8,321 nt of DNA from Burkholderiaceae bacterium (GCA_031256125.1 JAIRRE010000122.1:1-8321), one strand, 5' to 3'; positions 1-6,421 are shown, counted from the first letter of the stretch. The notes: generated by a model not told the origin, from the letters alone. A program made the numbers and translations.

Positions 1-2272
1 CTTCACCCGGCGCGACCAGCATGGCGATGACGCGCTGGTCTTGCTCGATCTGCATCCCGCGCACGCCACGCGCGTTGCGGCCCATGGGGCGCACGTCGTT
101 TTCGTCGAAGCGCACAGCCTTGCCGCCATCGGAAAATAGCATCACGTCGTGCGCGCCGTCGGTGAGTGCCGCGCCGATCAAATAGTCGCCCTCGTCCAGT
201 CCCACGGCGATGATGCCGGCCTTGCGCGGGTTACTGAATTCGGCCAGCGCCGTTTTCTTGACCGTGCCCATTGAAGTGGCCATGAACACATAGCGATCTT
301 CCGGGAACCGGCTGGTGTCGCCGGTAAGCGGCAGCACCACGGTGATCTTTTCGCCCTCGGCCAGCGGGAACATGTTGACGATGGGGCGCCCGCGCGAATT
401 GCGCGAACCGGCGGGAACCTCCCACACCTTGAGCCAATACAGCCGCCCGCGGTTGGAAAAGGCCAGCATGTATTCGTGCGTGTTGGCAATGAAAAGCTGG
501 TCGATCCAGTCGTCTTCCTTAGTCGCCGCAGCCTGCTTGCCGCGCCCGCCGCGTCGCTGGGCGCGGTATTCCGACAGCGGCTGGGCCTTGATGTAACCGG
601 TGTGACTAAGCGTGACCACCATATCGGTAGGAGTAATCAGGTCTTCGGTGGCCAGTTCCTGCGCGTCCAGTTCGATGGTCGAACGGCGCGCGCCTTCCTT
701 GGTCTGGCCGAATTCCTGCTTGAGCGCCGTCAGTTCGTCAGTAATGATGGCCGACACCCGCGCGGGTTTGGCCAGGATGTCCAGCAGATCTTCGATCTCG
801 GCCATCACCTCCTTGTATTCGGCGATGATCTTGTCCTGCTCCAGGCCAGTCAAGCGTTGCAGGCGCATTTGCAAAATTTCCTGCGCCTGCGTCTCCGAAA
901 GGCGGTACAGACCGTCGGGCTGCATACCGTAGAGACGATCCAGCCCATCGGGCCGGTAATCGTCGGCGTTGACCGTGCCGCCGTCCTCGCGGGTGCGGGT
1001 GAGCATCTCCCGCACGATCTGGCTGTCCCACGCGCGCGCCATCAGTTCGGTCTTGGCCACCGGCGGCGTGGGCGATTCGCGGATGATGCGGATGAATTCG
1101 TCGATATTGGCCAGCGCCACAGCCAGCCCTTCGAGCACATGACCGCGCTCGCGCGCCTTGCGCAGCTCGAACGCCGTGCGGCGGGTCACGACCTCGCGCC
1201 GGTGCTGCAAGAAAACGACCAGCAGATCCTTGAGGTTGCAAAGACGCGGCTTCCCATCAACCAGCGCCACCATGTTGATGCCGAAGCTGTCCTGCAACTG
1301 GGTCTGCTTGTAGAGGTTGTTGAGCACCACCTCAGGTAGTTCGCCGCGCTTCAATTCAATCACCAGCCGCATCCCGGACTTGTCCGATTCGTCCTGAATG
1401 TGACTGATGCCTTCGAGCTTTTTCTCGTGCACCAGCTCGGCCATGCGCTCTTGCAGCGTTTTTTTGTTGACCTGGTAAGGTATCTCGTCGACGATGATGG
1501 CCTGGCGCTGGCCCTTGTCGATGTCTTCGAAATGGCACCGGGCGCGCATCACCACCCGCCCGCGTCCAGTACGGTAGCCCTCGCGCACGCCCTGAATGCC
1601 GTAGATGATCCCGGCGGTGGGGAAATCCGGTGCCGGAATGATCTCCATCAACTCGTCGAGGGTGGCGTCGGGCTGGTGCAACAGATGCAGACAGGCGGCG
1701 ACAACTTCGTTCAAGTTGTGCGGCGGAATGTTGGTCGCCATACCCACCGCGATGCCGCCCGAACCGTTGACCAGCAAATTGGGCAGGCGCGTAGGCAGCA
1801 CGGTCGGTTCCTGCTCGCTGCCATCGTAATTGGGGCTGTAATCGACCGTATCCTTGTCGATGTCGGCCAGCATTTCGTGGGCGATCTTGGCCAGACGGAT
1901 TTCGGTATAGCGCATGGCGGCGGGGTTGTCGCCGTCCACGCTGCCAAAGTTGCCTTGCCCATCGACCAGCATGTGGCGCATCGAAAAAGGCTGCGCCAGC
2001 CGCACGATGGTGTCGTAAATGGCGGTATCGCCGTGCGGGTGGTACTTACCCATCACGTCGCCGACGATGCGCGCGCTCTTTTTGAACGGCCGGTTCCAGT
2101 CGTTGTGCTGCTCGTGCATCGCATAGAGCGAGCGCCGATGCACGGGTTTGAGGCCATCGCGCGCGTCCGGCAACGCCCGCCCAATGATGACGCTCATGGC
2201 GTAATCAAGATAGCTCCGCCGCATCTCCTCTTCTAAACTGACAGGGAACGTTTCTTGGGCGAACGGGATCAT
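1..2272 (-). CDS. gyrA: DNA gyrase subunit A, 5' part (C-terminus beyond the left edge)
   Basis: GyrA is the breakage-reunion subunit of the A2B2 gyrase, which introduces negative supercoils into DNA using ATP. The window holds 757 codons; E. coli GyrA is 875 residues, so roughly 110-150 C-terminal residues are missing. The N-terminus ([34 protein letters not shown]) is classic GyrA. The catalytic Tyr122 (codon 1907-1909) follows Arg121 in [10 protein letters not shown]. The quinolone-determining loop reads [10 protein letters not shown], with Thr83 (codon 2024-2026) and Asp87 (codon 2012-2014). The C-terminal beta-pinwheel carries the GyrA box QRRGGRG at residues 572-578 (539-559), which marks gyrase rather than ParC. 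The ATG at 2270-2272 gives numbering identical to E. coli through Tyr122; no in-frame ATG lies just upstream. No clear Shine-Dalgarno is seen (upstream is CTTTCATCTTTAT), so initiation may be weak or use other signals. No frameshift was found. Confidence 0.97.
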   Translation of the reverse strand, partial: MIPFAQETFPVSLEEEMRRSYLDYAMSVIIGRALPDARDGLKPVHRRSLYAMHEQHNDWNRPFKKSARIVGDVMGKYHPHGDTAIYDTIVRLAQPFSMRHMLVDGQGNFGSVDGDNPAAMRYTEIRLAKIAHEMLADIDKDTVDYSPNYDGSEQEPTVLPTRLPNLLVNGSGGIAVGMATNIPPHNLNEVVAACLHLLHQPDATLDELMEIIPAPDFPTAGIIYGIQGVREGYRTGRGRVVMRARCHFEDIDKGQRQAIIVDEIPYQVNKKTLQERMAELVHEKKLEGISHIQDESDKSGMRLVIELKRGELPEVVLNNLYKQTQLQDSFGINMVALVDGKPRLCNLKDLLVVFLQHRREVVTRRTAFELRKARERGHVLEGLAVALANIDEFIRIIRESPTPPVAKTELMARAWDSQIVREMLTRTREDGGTVNADDYRPDGLDRLYGMQPDGLYRLSETQAQEILQMRLQRLTGLEQDKIIAEYKEVMAEIEDLLDILAKPARVSAIITDELTALKQEFGQTKEGARRSTIELDAQELATEDLITPTDMVVTLSHTGYIKAQPLSEYRAQRRGGRGKQAAATKEDDWIDQLFIANTHEYMLAFSNRGRLYWLKVWEVPAGSRNSRGRPIVNMFPLAEGEKITVVLPLTGDTSRFPEDRYVFMATSMGTVKKTALAEFSNPRKAGIIAVGLDEGDYLIGAALTDGAHDVMLFSDGGKAVRFDENDVRPMGRNARGVRGMQIEQDQRVIAMLVAPGE

Positions 2273-2299
2273 ATAAAGATGAAAGAAGCAGCAGTTGAG

Positions 2300-2337
2300 T
2301 CGCCTTGGCCCGGCTAACAAGCGGGCAAACAAGGCGA
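2300..2337 (-). promoter_or_regulatory. Long stem-loop in the gyrA leader
   Basis: An 8-bp arm TCGCCTTG (2300-2307) pairs perfectly with CAAGGCGA (2330-2337). An inner 5-bp arm GCCCG (2308-2312) pairs with CGGGC (2322-2326). The apical loop is 9 nt and a 3-nt AAA bulge lies on one side. The structure ends 28 nt before the gyrA start codon and so would lie in the gyrA 5' leader if transcription begins upstream of it. No U-run follows on either strand, so it does not look like an intrinsic terminator. Its function is unknown; it could affect mRNA stability or translation, or be a protein-binding DNA site. Confidence 0.55.
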
Positions 2338-2354
2338 GCGTAAAGTTATCTATT

Positions 2355-2415
2355 TTAGGTTAGACGCATCCAGACCCTTAGATTAGGTTAGATTAGGTTA
2401 GACGTATCCAGACCC
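2355..2415. repeat. Direct-repeat array in the gyrA-ompA intergenic region
   Basis: A 23-bp unit beginning TTAGGTTAGACG and ending ATCCAGACCC occurs at 2355-2377 and 2393-2415, with one mismatch (C in the first copy, T at 2405 in the second). The 15 bp between them continue the same TTAG theme: TTAGATTAGG is tandemly repeated at 2378-2387 and 2388-2397. The start-to-start distance of the 23-mers is 38 bp, and the inner unit is 10 bp, close to one helical turn. It sits between two divergent genes, about 83 bp from the gyrA start and about 240 bp from the ompA start. It may be a duplicated regulator-binding site or simple replication slippage; the sequence alone does not decide. Confidence 0.8.
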
Positions 2416-2564
2416 ACGCCCTTGGCGCCACAGGGACCCTGCAAGTTTGGTTGTCCCAAAATTGTTCTTGTCCCTGCGTGTGGCTTAAGGGCAACAGATT
2501 GGCCGTAAATCGACCTTGTCCGGCATATTTGGCGTGCATCCTCGAGGGGAAACCCGGTGCTGTG

Positions 2565-2573
2565 TGGCACAAT
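2565..2573 (+). promoter_or_regulatory. Candidate extended -10 promoter element for ompA
   Basis: TGGCACAAT matches the extended -10 pattern TGn followed by a -10-like hexamer (CACAAT, 2568-2573). It would place a start site near 2580 and give ompA a leader of about 77 nt. No good TTGACA-like -35 lies 16-18 bp upstream, which is tolerable for an extended -10 promoter but leaves the call weak. The rest of 2416-2564 shows three scattered TTGTCC copies (2451, 2468, 2516) and no open reading frame I would support. Confidence 0.28.
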
Positions 2574-2617
2574 TGCCTGAACGTTTTTGGTGGTGATCAC
2601 TTGAAGCGTCTGAATTT

Positions 2618-2640
2618 CGCAGCCCGGCTGCGGCTTTTTT
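2618..2640 (+). terminator. Terminator-like hairpin in the ompA leader
   Basis: CGCAGC (2618-2623) pairs perfectly with GCTGCG (2627-2632) across a CCG loop, followed by GC and six T residues (2635-2640). This is the shape of a short intrinsic terminator, yet it ends only 7 nt before the ompA Shine-Dalgarno. It could attenuate ompA transcription, end a short leader RNA, or stop read-through from upstream if the real ompA promoter lies inside or after it. The 6-bp stem is short, so partial read-through is likely. Confidence 0.5.
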
Positions 2641-2646
2641 CCCCAT

Positions 2647-2653
2647 GAGGAGA
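2647..2653 (+). promoter_or_regulatory. Ribosome binding site of ompA
   Basis: GAGGAGA lies a few bases before the ATG at 2657 and is a near-ideal Shine-Dalgarno. It excludes the in-frame ATG at 2645, which overlaps this element and has only CCCC and T residues upstream. Confidence 0.85.
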
Positions 2654-2656
2654 ACC

Positions 2657-3313
2657 ATGAAGAAACTCAACCAAGTGGCGATGTTGGTCGCTATTGCATC
2701 CGTGGCTGGTTCCGCCTTTGCGAACGGTTCTACGATTAGTTCGGACAACTGGCGTAATGGCTACGGCAATCTGATCTGGAAGAACGGTACCCATGAACTG
2801 TGCTGGCGCGACGCTTTCTGGACCCCGGCTACCGCGGCCCCCGGTTGCGATGGTGCGCTGGCTCCTGCGCCCAAGCAGCAACTTCATGTGACGCCGCCGC
2901 CGGCAGTAACGCCGCCGCCCAAGCAGGCTCCGACGGTTGAAGCCCAGAAGATTACTTACGCCGCCGACGCATTCTTTGATTTTGACAAGTCGGTGCTCAA
3001 GCCAGCCGGGCGCGCCTCGCTGGATGAACTGGCGAGCAAGATTCAAGGCATCAACCTGGAAGTCATTGTCGCCACCGGCCACACCGACTCCGTCGGTTCC
3101 TTGACATATAACCAGCGTTTGTCGTTGCGCCGCGCCGAGGCCGTCAAGGCTTACTTGGTGTCCAAGGGTATCGACAAGAGCCGCATCTACACCGAAGGCA
3201 AGGGCAAGACCCAGCCGATCGCCAGCAACAAGACCGCCGCTGGCCGCGCCAAGAACCGTCGCGTGGAAATCGAAGTGGTCGGTACTGCCGCTGCGCCCCA
3301 GCAGGCCCAATAA
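2657..3313 (+). CDS. ompA: OmpA-family outer-membrane/peptidoglycan-binding protein
   Basis: This 218-residue exported protein likely ties the outer membrane to peptidoglycan. Residues 1-22 form a Sec signal peptide with a consensus cleavage site (SAFA before Asn23). Residues 23-68 are a short N-terminal segment with NWRNG, ELCWRD and WTPATA, including Cys49 and Cys64, which could form a disulfide. A Pro/Ala linker (69-94, VTPPPAVTPPP) follows. The OmpA_C domain spans about 98-208: FFDFDKSVLKP, TGHTDSVGS with Asp144, NQRLSLRRAEAV with Arg159, and GRAKNRRVEIEV. Asp144 and Arg159 align with E. coli OmpA Asp271 and Arg286, which bind diaminopimelate. The large eight-stranded barrel of enterobacterial OmpA is absent; this short form is the Burkholderiales type. 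Start chosen by the strong GAGGAGA site. A terminator follows, so it is probably monocistronic. Confidence 0.94.
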   Translation: MKKLNQVAMLVAIASVAGSAFANGSTISSDNWRNGYGNLIWKNGTHELCWRDAFWTPATAAPGCDGALAPAPKQQLHVTPPPAVTPPPKQAPTVEAQKITYAADAFFDFDKSVLKPAGRASLDELASKIQGINLEVIVATGHTDSVGSLTYNQRLSLRRAEAVKAYLVSKGIDKSRIYTEGKGKTQPIASNKTAAGRAKNRRVEIEVVGTAAAPQQAQ

Positions 3314-3351
3314 GCCTGTTCGGGCAACTCGACGTAATCTGTCTCAAAACT

Positions 3352-3389
3352 GCCTTGGGTGGCTTGTGGCCTCCCAAGGCTTTTTTATT
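3352..3389 (+). terminator. Rho-independent terminator of ompA
   Basis: GCCTTGGG (3352-3359) pairs perfectly with CCCAAGGC (3373-3380) around a 13-nt loop, immediately followed by TTTTTTATTT (3381-3390). The hairpin starts 38 nt after the ompA stop. The next gene begins only about 24 nt after the U-run. Confidence 0.82.
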
Positions 3390-3412
3390 TGGGTGGTGTG
3401 ATTTTCCGAATC

Positions 3413-3934
3413 ATGCAACGTTTGCGGCTGAGAAAAACGCTGATAGTTGTTGCTTTGGCGTCAGCCGTGTGGAGTGTCGCAGGTGCGGTTTTTGCGGTCC
3501 CGCCTGCGATTGAAGCCTGCCCTTGGAGCGTGGCGGCATTGGTTCCCGCCACATCGCCACACGCGCCGGTGGTGGTGATGGCGCTTTCGCCGCACATGGT
3601 TTACTCCTTTTTGGAGTGGCGGCGTATGCGTGCCGTGGCTGTTGACGAGGGCTTTTGTGTTATCGCCGCGCGCGATCCGCGTATCCCGCAAAAAGAATGG
3701 CGGCAGGCCGTCAACCGCGCCGGTTTACCAGAACTAAGTGCTGTGCCGTCGTTGGCCGAACTGGGCGTATCCCCGGCGTTTTTCTTTAATCACGCGCCCA
3801 TCAGTCAGGTCTGGCTCTGCGGGCGCTCGCATCCCTGGCCCATCTTTGGCGTAATGACCGACGTGGGCTGGCAGCGCTCATTGCGCGCCCGGCTGGCTGA
3901 TTTGGAGCGCGAGGCGCCATGCAACAAGCATTGA
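3413..3934 (+). CDS. Exported protein of unknown function
   Basis: I do not recognise this 173-residue protein. Residues 1-28 form a convincing Sec signal peptide: RLRLRK, a hydrophobic core, then AVFA before Val29. The mature part (about 145 residues) has no membrane segment and contains Cys36 (EACPW), Cys82 (EGFCVIAARDPR), Cys136 (WLCGRSHPWPIFGVM) and Cys170. The Trp/Pro-rich segments around residues 136-153 look conserved-domain-like. An alternating hydrophobic strand (APVVVMALSP) followed by a helix-like stretch would fit a small alpha/beta fold, but no family is assigned. The ATG at 3413 is chosen because it gives the signal peptide directly; no good Shine-Dalgarno precedes it, and an in-frame GTG at 3398 is an alternative. 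An upstream GTG at 3359 lies inside the ompA terminator and is rejected. The 3' end overlaps the next gene by 16 bp, indicating coupled translation. Confidence 0.72.
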   Translation: MQRLRLRKTLIVVALASAVWSVAGAVFAVPPAIEACPWSVAALVPATSPHAPVVVMALSPHMVYSFLEWRRMRAVAVDEGFCVIAARDPRIPQKEWRQAVNRAGLPELSAVPSLAELGVSPAFFFNHAPISQVWLCGRSHPWPIFGVMTDVGWQRSLRARLADLEREAPCNKH

Positions 3935-5190
3935 GACATCGGTTTTTCGCCCTGCTCTTATTGGGCGCGCCGTGCTTGTCCGTGGCGGCGGCGCAGGCCG
4001 TCGAATTCGCGACAACCGCGTCTGCGACCACTCCAGTAGCCACGGCATCGGCTCCTGCCGCGCCGGACACCTGTATCGCGCCCATTACCTACTTGCCGCT
4101 CGATCCTGCGCAAGTGGGTGCTGACTCCAATGGTGCAGCAGCGCTGGGCACCTACGAACGTATCAGTCCCGACGGGCGCTTCATTTTGCGTTCTTACTCC
4201 GGCGCACGGCTCGGTCAGGTCAGCTTGATCGAATTGCCCGCGCAAGGCAGTGGCCCAATCCGCGCCTACCGCACGCCGTTTTCTAACGAGGCGTTTCCAG
4301 TGCAACGCACTTGGCGCTACCTGGTTGATGTCAACGGCGATCACTATCGCTTCGCGCAGGTATTGCACGAGCAGACCCACGCCAAACCATTGTTTCGCGC
4401 GGGTATGACGGGTTTTTACGCTGTCGCCTCCGAAATGGCCCCCGATCCCAGCCAGCCGGGGCTGATTTTTATCCGCTCTATCAGTTGGCCGCAGAGCGCC
4501 AACCCCAACGACGACCAGGGCGTCGGTCCTTTGCAGGCCCAAACCATCGCGGTGCGCGACGATGGCGTCCAGGCGCGTGTCGTCAAAAGCACCGGGGCGC
4601 AATACATCTGCACGCAGCGCGACGCCATAGACGGCAACGTCTATGCGTTGCCCATGCTGTCGATTAATGGTCGTGAATTTTCCTCGATTCCGCAAGTTCC
4701 GCGCCAAGGCCAGCCGAGCATGCGCGTCTATGGCCTGGCCGATCAGCCAATGGCCAAAAACCATCCGTGCGATCTACGCGCCGATCTGGGCATCATGCCC
4801 GCCAAGGCGGTGTTCGGCTTTCCGCCAGCCGATGGCGCTCCGGCGCGGCTGGTCTATAGCGACTTGGGCAATGTCTATGTCTATGACCGCGCGCTCAAAA
4901 CCACCTTCCGGCTCGACCATGCCAAAGACCGCGTCCTCGCCAGCGCCTTTCCGGGCCTGACGCGGGACGGACGCGTCATCTACGCCGCTACCTGGCACGA
5001 TTGCCCGGATGCCGATGCCGCCGCCTGCCCCGAACGCGCGGGCTACGTCGTTATCGACCCCTACCAAGCCACCAGCTATCGCCAGTATTGGCAGGCCAAA
5101 AACCAAACCCCGCCCAAAGCCTGTATCACGGCGGGCGAAGTCGTCAGCCAGCGAACTGCCTTTGCGCATCAACAGGGTATCGAGCCGTGA
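3919..5190 (+). CDS. Exported beta-propeller-like protein of unknown function
   Basis: This 423-residue protein starts inside the preceding gene (16-bp overlap, different frame), with GAGG 4 nt before its ATG, so the two are probably translated together. Residues 1-27 look like a Sec signal peptide (HRFFALLLLGAPCLSVAAAQA). An Ala/Thr-rich linker (28-50) follows. The mature domain contains segments typical of TolB/WD40-like propeller blades: ERISPDGRFILRSYSG (80-95), LVYSDLGNVYVYDRALKTTF (311-330) and PGLTRDGRVIYAATW (345-359). Six cysteines in the mature part (52, 231, 284, 362, 370, 402) suggest periplasmic disulfides. No catalytic motif is visible. The blade assignment rests on pattern recognition only; the protein could instead be a different all-beta fold. 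It ends 51 bp before the stop of the convergent transglycosylase gene. Confidence 0.82.
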   Translation: MQQALRHRFFALLLLGAPCLSVAAAQAVEFATTASATTPVATASAPAAPDTCIAPITYLPLDPAQVGADSNGAAALGTYERISPDGRFILRSYSGARLGQVSLIELPAQGSGPIRAYRTPFSNEAFPVQRTWRYLVDVNGDHYRFAQVLHEQTHAKPLFRAGMTGFYAVASEMAPDPSQPGLIFIRSISWPQSANPNDDQGVGPLQAQTIAVRDDGVQARVVKSTGAQYICTQRDAIDGNVYALPMLSINGREFSSIPQVPRQGQPSMRVYGLADQPMAKNHPCDLRADLGIMPAKAVFGFPPADGAPARLVYSDLGNVYVYDRALKTTFRLDHAKDRVLASAFPGLTRDGRVIYAATWHDCPDADAAACPERAGYVVIDPYQATSYRQYWQAKNQTPPKACITAGEVVSQRTAFAHQQGIEP

Positions 5191-5241
5191 CCTCGGGTTG
5201 TAGTATGAAAACTATGCCGAATTTGACGCCTTGTCGTTTTC
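5191..5241. other. Convergent intergenic gap without a clear terminator
   Basis: These 51 bp separate the stop codons of two converging genes. No GC-rich hairpin with a T-run is visible for either strand, so termination may be Rho-dependent or lie within the opposite gene. Confidence 0.5.
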
Positions 5242-6114
5242 TTACCGCTCCGCCTGCGCCAGAGCCGCCACCACTATGACCGGGGCTGCCCGCCATTTGT
5301 CGACGGCGGCAGCGGCGTTGGCGGTATGGGTCGGGCGCGAGGCACGGGGCAGGATGCCTGCCACCTGCTGCATCCGCTCGTATTCGGCCAGCACCTTACT
5401 GGCGTAGCCGCCGTCGGTCGGCAGGTGCGCCGCGCCGACGTAGCAGCGCAAGCCGCCCGCCGTCGAACCGGCCTTGTCTATGCAATTGCGCAGCACCCAC
5501 ACGCCCACACGCAGGTTGCTCAAGGGATCAAACGCGGCATAGTTACCCCCGTAATCGTTATATTTATCGCCGTGTACGCTGGTCATCACTTGCATTAAAC
5601 CCTGCGCTCCAGCGGCACTTTGCGCAAAGGGGTTGAAGCCTGATTCAACCGCCATCACTGCCAGAATCAGTGCCGGCTCAATATGGCTGGCCTGCCCGGC
5701 TTTATAGGCGTCGGCTACCAGTGCCGCCATCGGTTCGGGAGCGACTTGGTATTTGCGTGCGATCCACAACGCTAACCGCGCTTGTGCGCGCGGCAGCGCC
5801 TGCGGGTCGGCGGCGGTGGCGCGATCCACCGGCAGTTGCGGCGACACGGCGGCGGCGGTGGTGATGGTGGCGGCGTTTTCTTCCTGGCTGGCGGCGGGTT
5901 GCCGTTCGGTCAGCCAGGCGGTCAGGCGTGTTTCGGCCTGCTGGCGTAGATCGGGTTTACCCACGATCAGCACCGCCGCCGCCACGATGAGCACGCCGAG
6001 CAGCACCAGCCCGTGGTGGGCAACGGCCCAAAAACCGCTGCTCACGTCACGAACAAACACGTATCCACCCTCGACGAGGCGGGCAAAAAATGGACGTCGC
6101 TGAGGCACGTTCAT
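5242..6114 (-). CDS. Membrane-anchored lytic transglycosylase (SLT domain, GH23)
   Basis: The enzyme cleaves the MurNAc-GlcNAc bond of peptidoglycan non-hydrolytically, producing 1,6-anhydro ends. It is 290 residues long. Residues 35-52 (GLVLLGVLIVAAAVLIVG) form one transmembrane helix, so the catalytic domain should face the periplasm. A low-complexity Ala/Thr linker (about 72-105) leads to the SLT domain at about 135-255: ILAVMAVESGFNPFAQS with catalytic Glu157 (codon 5644-5646), GAQGLMQVM (169-177), NYAAFDPLSNLRVGVWVL (191-208) and CYVGAA (224-229), which replaces the more usual AYNAG-like motif. The start at 6114 is preferred over an upstream in-frame ATG at 6174 because a strong AAGGAG site (6119-6124) precedes it. 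The gene faces away from the DUF748 gene and converges with the exported propeller-like gene. Confidence 0.93.
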   Translation of the reverse strand: MNVPQRRPFFARLVEGGYVFVRDVSSGFWAVAHHGLVLLGVLIVAAAVLIVGKPDLRQQAETRLTAWLTERQPAASQEENAATITTAAAVSPQLPVDRATAADPQALPRAQARLALWIARKYQVAPEPMAALVADAYKAGQASHIEPALILAVMAVESGFNPFAQSAAGAQGLMQVMTSVHGDKYNDYGGNYAAFDPLSNLRVGVWVLRNCIDKAGSTAGGLRCYVGAAHLPTDGGYASKVLAEYERMQQVAGILPRASRPTHTANAAAAVDKWRAAPVIVVAALAQAER

Positions 6115-6118
6115 GATT

Positions 6119-6124
6119 CTCCTT
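6119..6124 (-). promoter_or_regulatory. Ribosome binding site of the lytic transglycosylase gene
   Basis: On the minus strand AAGGAG is followed by AATC and the ATG at 6114. This near-consensus site fixes the start of the gene at Met 6114 rather than at the in-frame ATG 60 bp upstream. Confidence 0.85.
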
Positions 6125-6143
6125 GACTGAAGCGGGCAACAGG

Positions 6144-6174
6144 TTGGTGCGCTTACGTGAAGATGAAGCGCCAA
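6144..6174 (-). promoter_or_regulatory. Stem-loop in the transglycosylase leader
   Basis: TTGG followed by TGCGCTT (6144-6154) pairs with AAGCGCCAA (6166-6174) with a small bulge and an 11-nt loop. It ends about 20 nt upstream of the Shine-Dalgarno of the lytic transglycosylase gene. No U-run follows it. Its role is unknown. Confidence 0.35.
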
Positions 6175-6222
6175 TCCGGCAGAGGCGGATCACACCCCAG
6201 CCAGCAATCCTACGCCCGCAGG

Positions 6223-6253
6223 CCGGGCCGCTGCGGTAGAATGCACGGCCCGG
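6223..6253. repeat. GC-rich inverted repeat enclosing a -10-like box
   Basis: CCGGGCCG (6223-6230) and CGGCCCGG (6246-6253) are perfect 8-bp inverted copies separated by 15 bp (6231-6245). The spacer contains TAGAAT (6237-6242), a good -10 hexamer on the plus strand. The arrangement could be an operator straddling the promoter of the RNA downstream, or a hairpin in the divergent transglycosylase transcript. Confidence 0.6.
6237..6242 (+). promoter_or_regulatory. Candidate -10 box for the structured RNA
   Basis: TAGAAT differs from TATAAT at one position. It would set a start near 6249, 12 nt before the first base of the long closing helix at 6261. No TTGACA-like -35 is found 16-18 bp upstream; that stretch is GC-rich (TACGCCCGCA), so the promoter may be weak or activator-dependent. 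Confidence 0.4.
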
Positions 6254-6421
6254 AACGAATGCTGCGGACAGCTATTTCTAGTACCCCCAACCTACGGCGG
6301 GAACGAGTCCGGGGAAAACAAGCGCGCCGGTGACCGCTGGCACGCCGACCCCATGAGCCGGGTTGGGTTGAGACTGGCGACTAGTGTAACAGCTTTTGCG
6401 GCAAAGGGGCAAGATATTTTT
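6249..6421 (+). ncRNA. Candidate rod-shaped structured RNA (6S-like architecture, identity unproven)
   Basis: Between two divergent genes the plus strand folds into one long rod of about 40 base pairs. The helices, from base to tip, are 6261-6268/6395-6402, 6270-6273/6391-6394, 6278-6282/6380-6384, 6286-6292/6361-6367, 6295-6298/6357-6360, 6311-6314/6349-6352, 6322-6324/6343-6345 and 6326-6330/6337-6341, with loop TGACCG. Large asymmetric internal loops lie at 6368-6379 and 6299-6310. Four pairs are G-U on the plus strand (6263-6400, 6266-6397, 6267-6396, 6329-6338) and would be A-C mismatches on the minus strand, which favours plus-strand transcription. A TAGAAT box lies at the right distance upstream and TTTTT (6417-6421) follows. 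Length and shape recall 6S RNA (ssrS), the RNA polymerase inhibitor, but I cannot match its conserved sequence. It could instead be a leader of the DUF748 gene. Confidence 0.45.

Noticed and set aside
476..2236. Long plus-strand open frames (476-1339 and 1400-2236) opposite gyrA
   Set aside because: They lie antisense to an unbroken, highly conserved gyrA coding frame; their Arg/His/Asp-rich translations resemble no protein and are expected in GC-rich DNA.
2355..2415. CRISPR array
   Set aside because: Only two long copies with a repetitive 15-bp spacer and no cas genes nearby; the spacer is itself made of the repeat theme.
2564..2577. Possible sigma-54 promoter in TGGCACAATTGCC
   Set aside because: The GG and GC elements are 7 bp apart instead of the required 10.
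2388..2748. Small frames in the gyrA-ompA intergenic region (2451-2648 plus; 2388-2600 and 2485-2748 minus)
   Set aside because: No ribosome site or domain; they run through the repeats, the leader hairpin or the ompA signal peptide.
2597..3310. 237-codon minus-strand frame opposite ompA
   Set aside because: It is fully antisense to a well-supported OmpA gene and its translation is low-complexity without a recognisable domain.
3359..3412. Upstream GTG start for the 173-residue exported protein
   Set aside because: It lies inside the ompA terminator hairpin and would place 18 residues ahead of a complete signal peptide.
3958..4764. 268-codon minus-strand frame inside the propeller-like gene
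   Set aside because: The plus-strand frame has a signal peptide, ribosome site, coupling to its upstream neighbour and blade-like motifs; the antisense translation has none of these.
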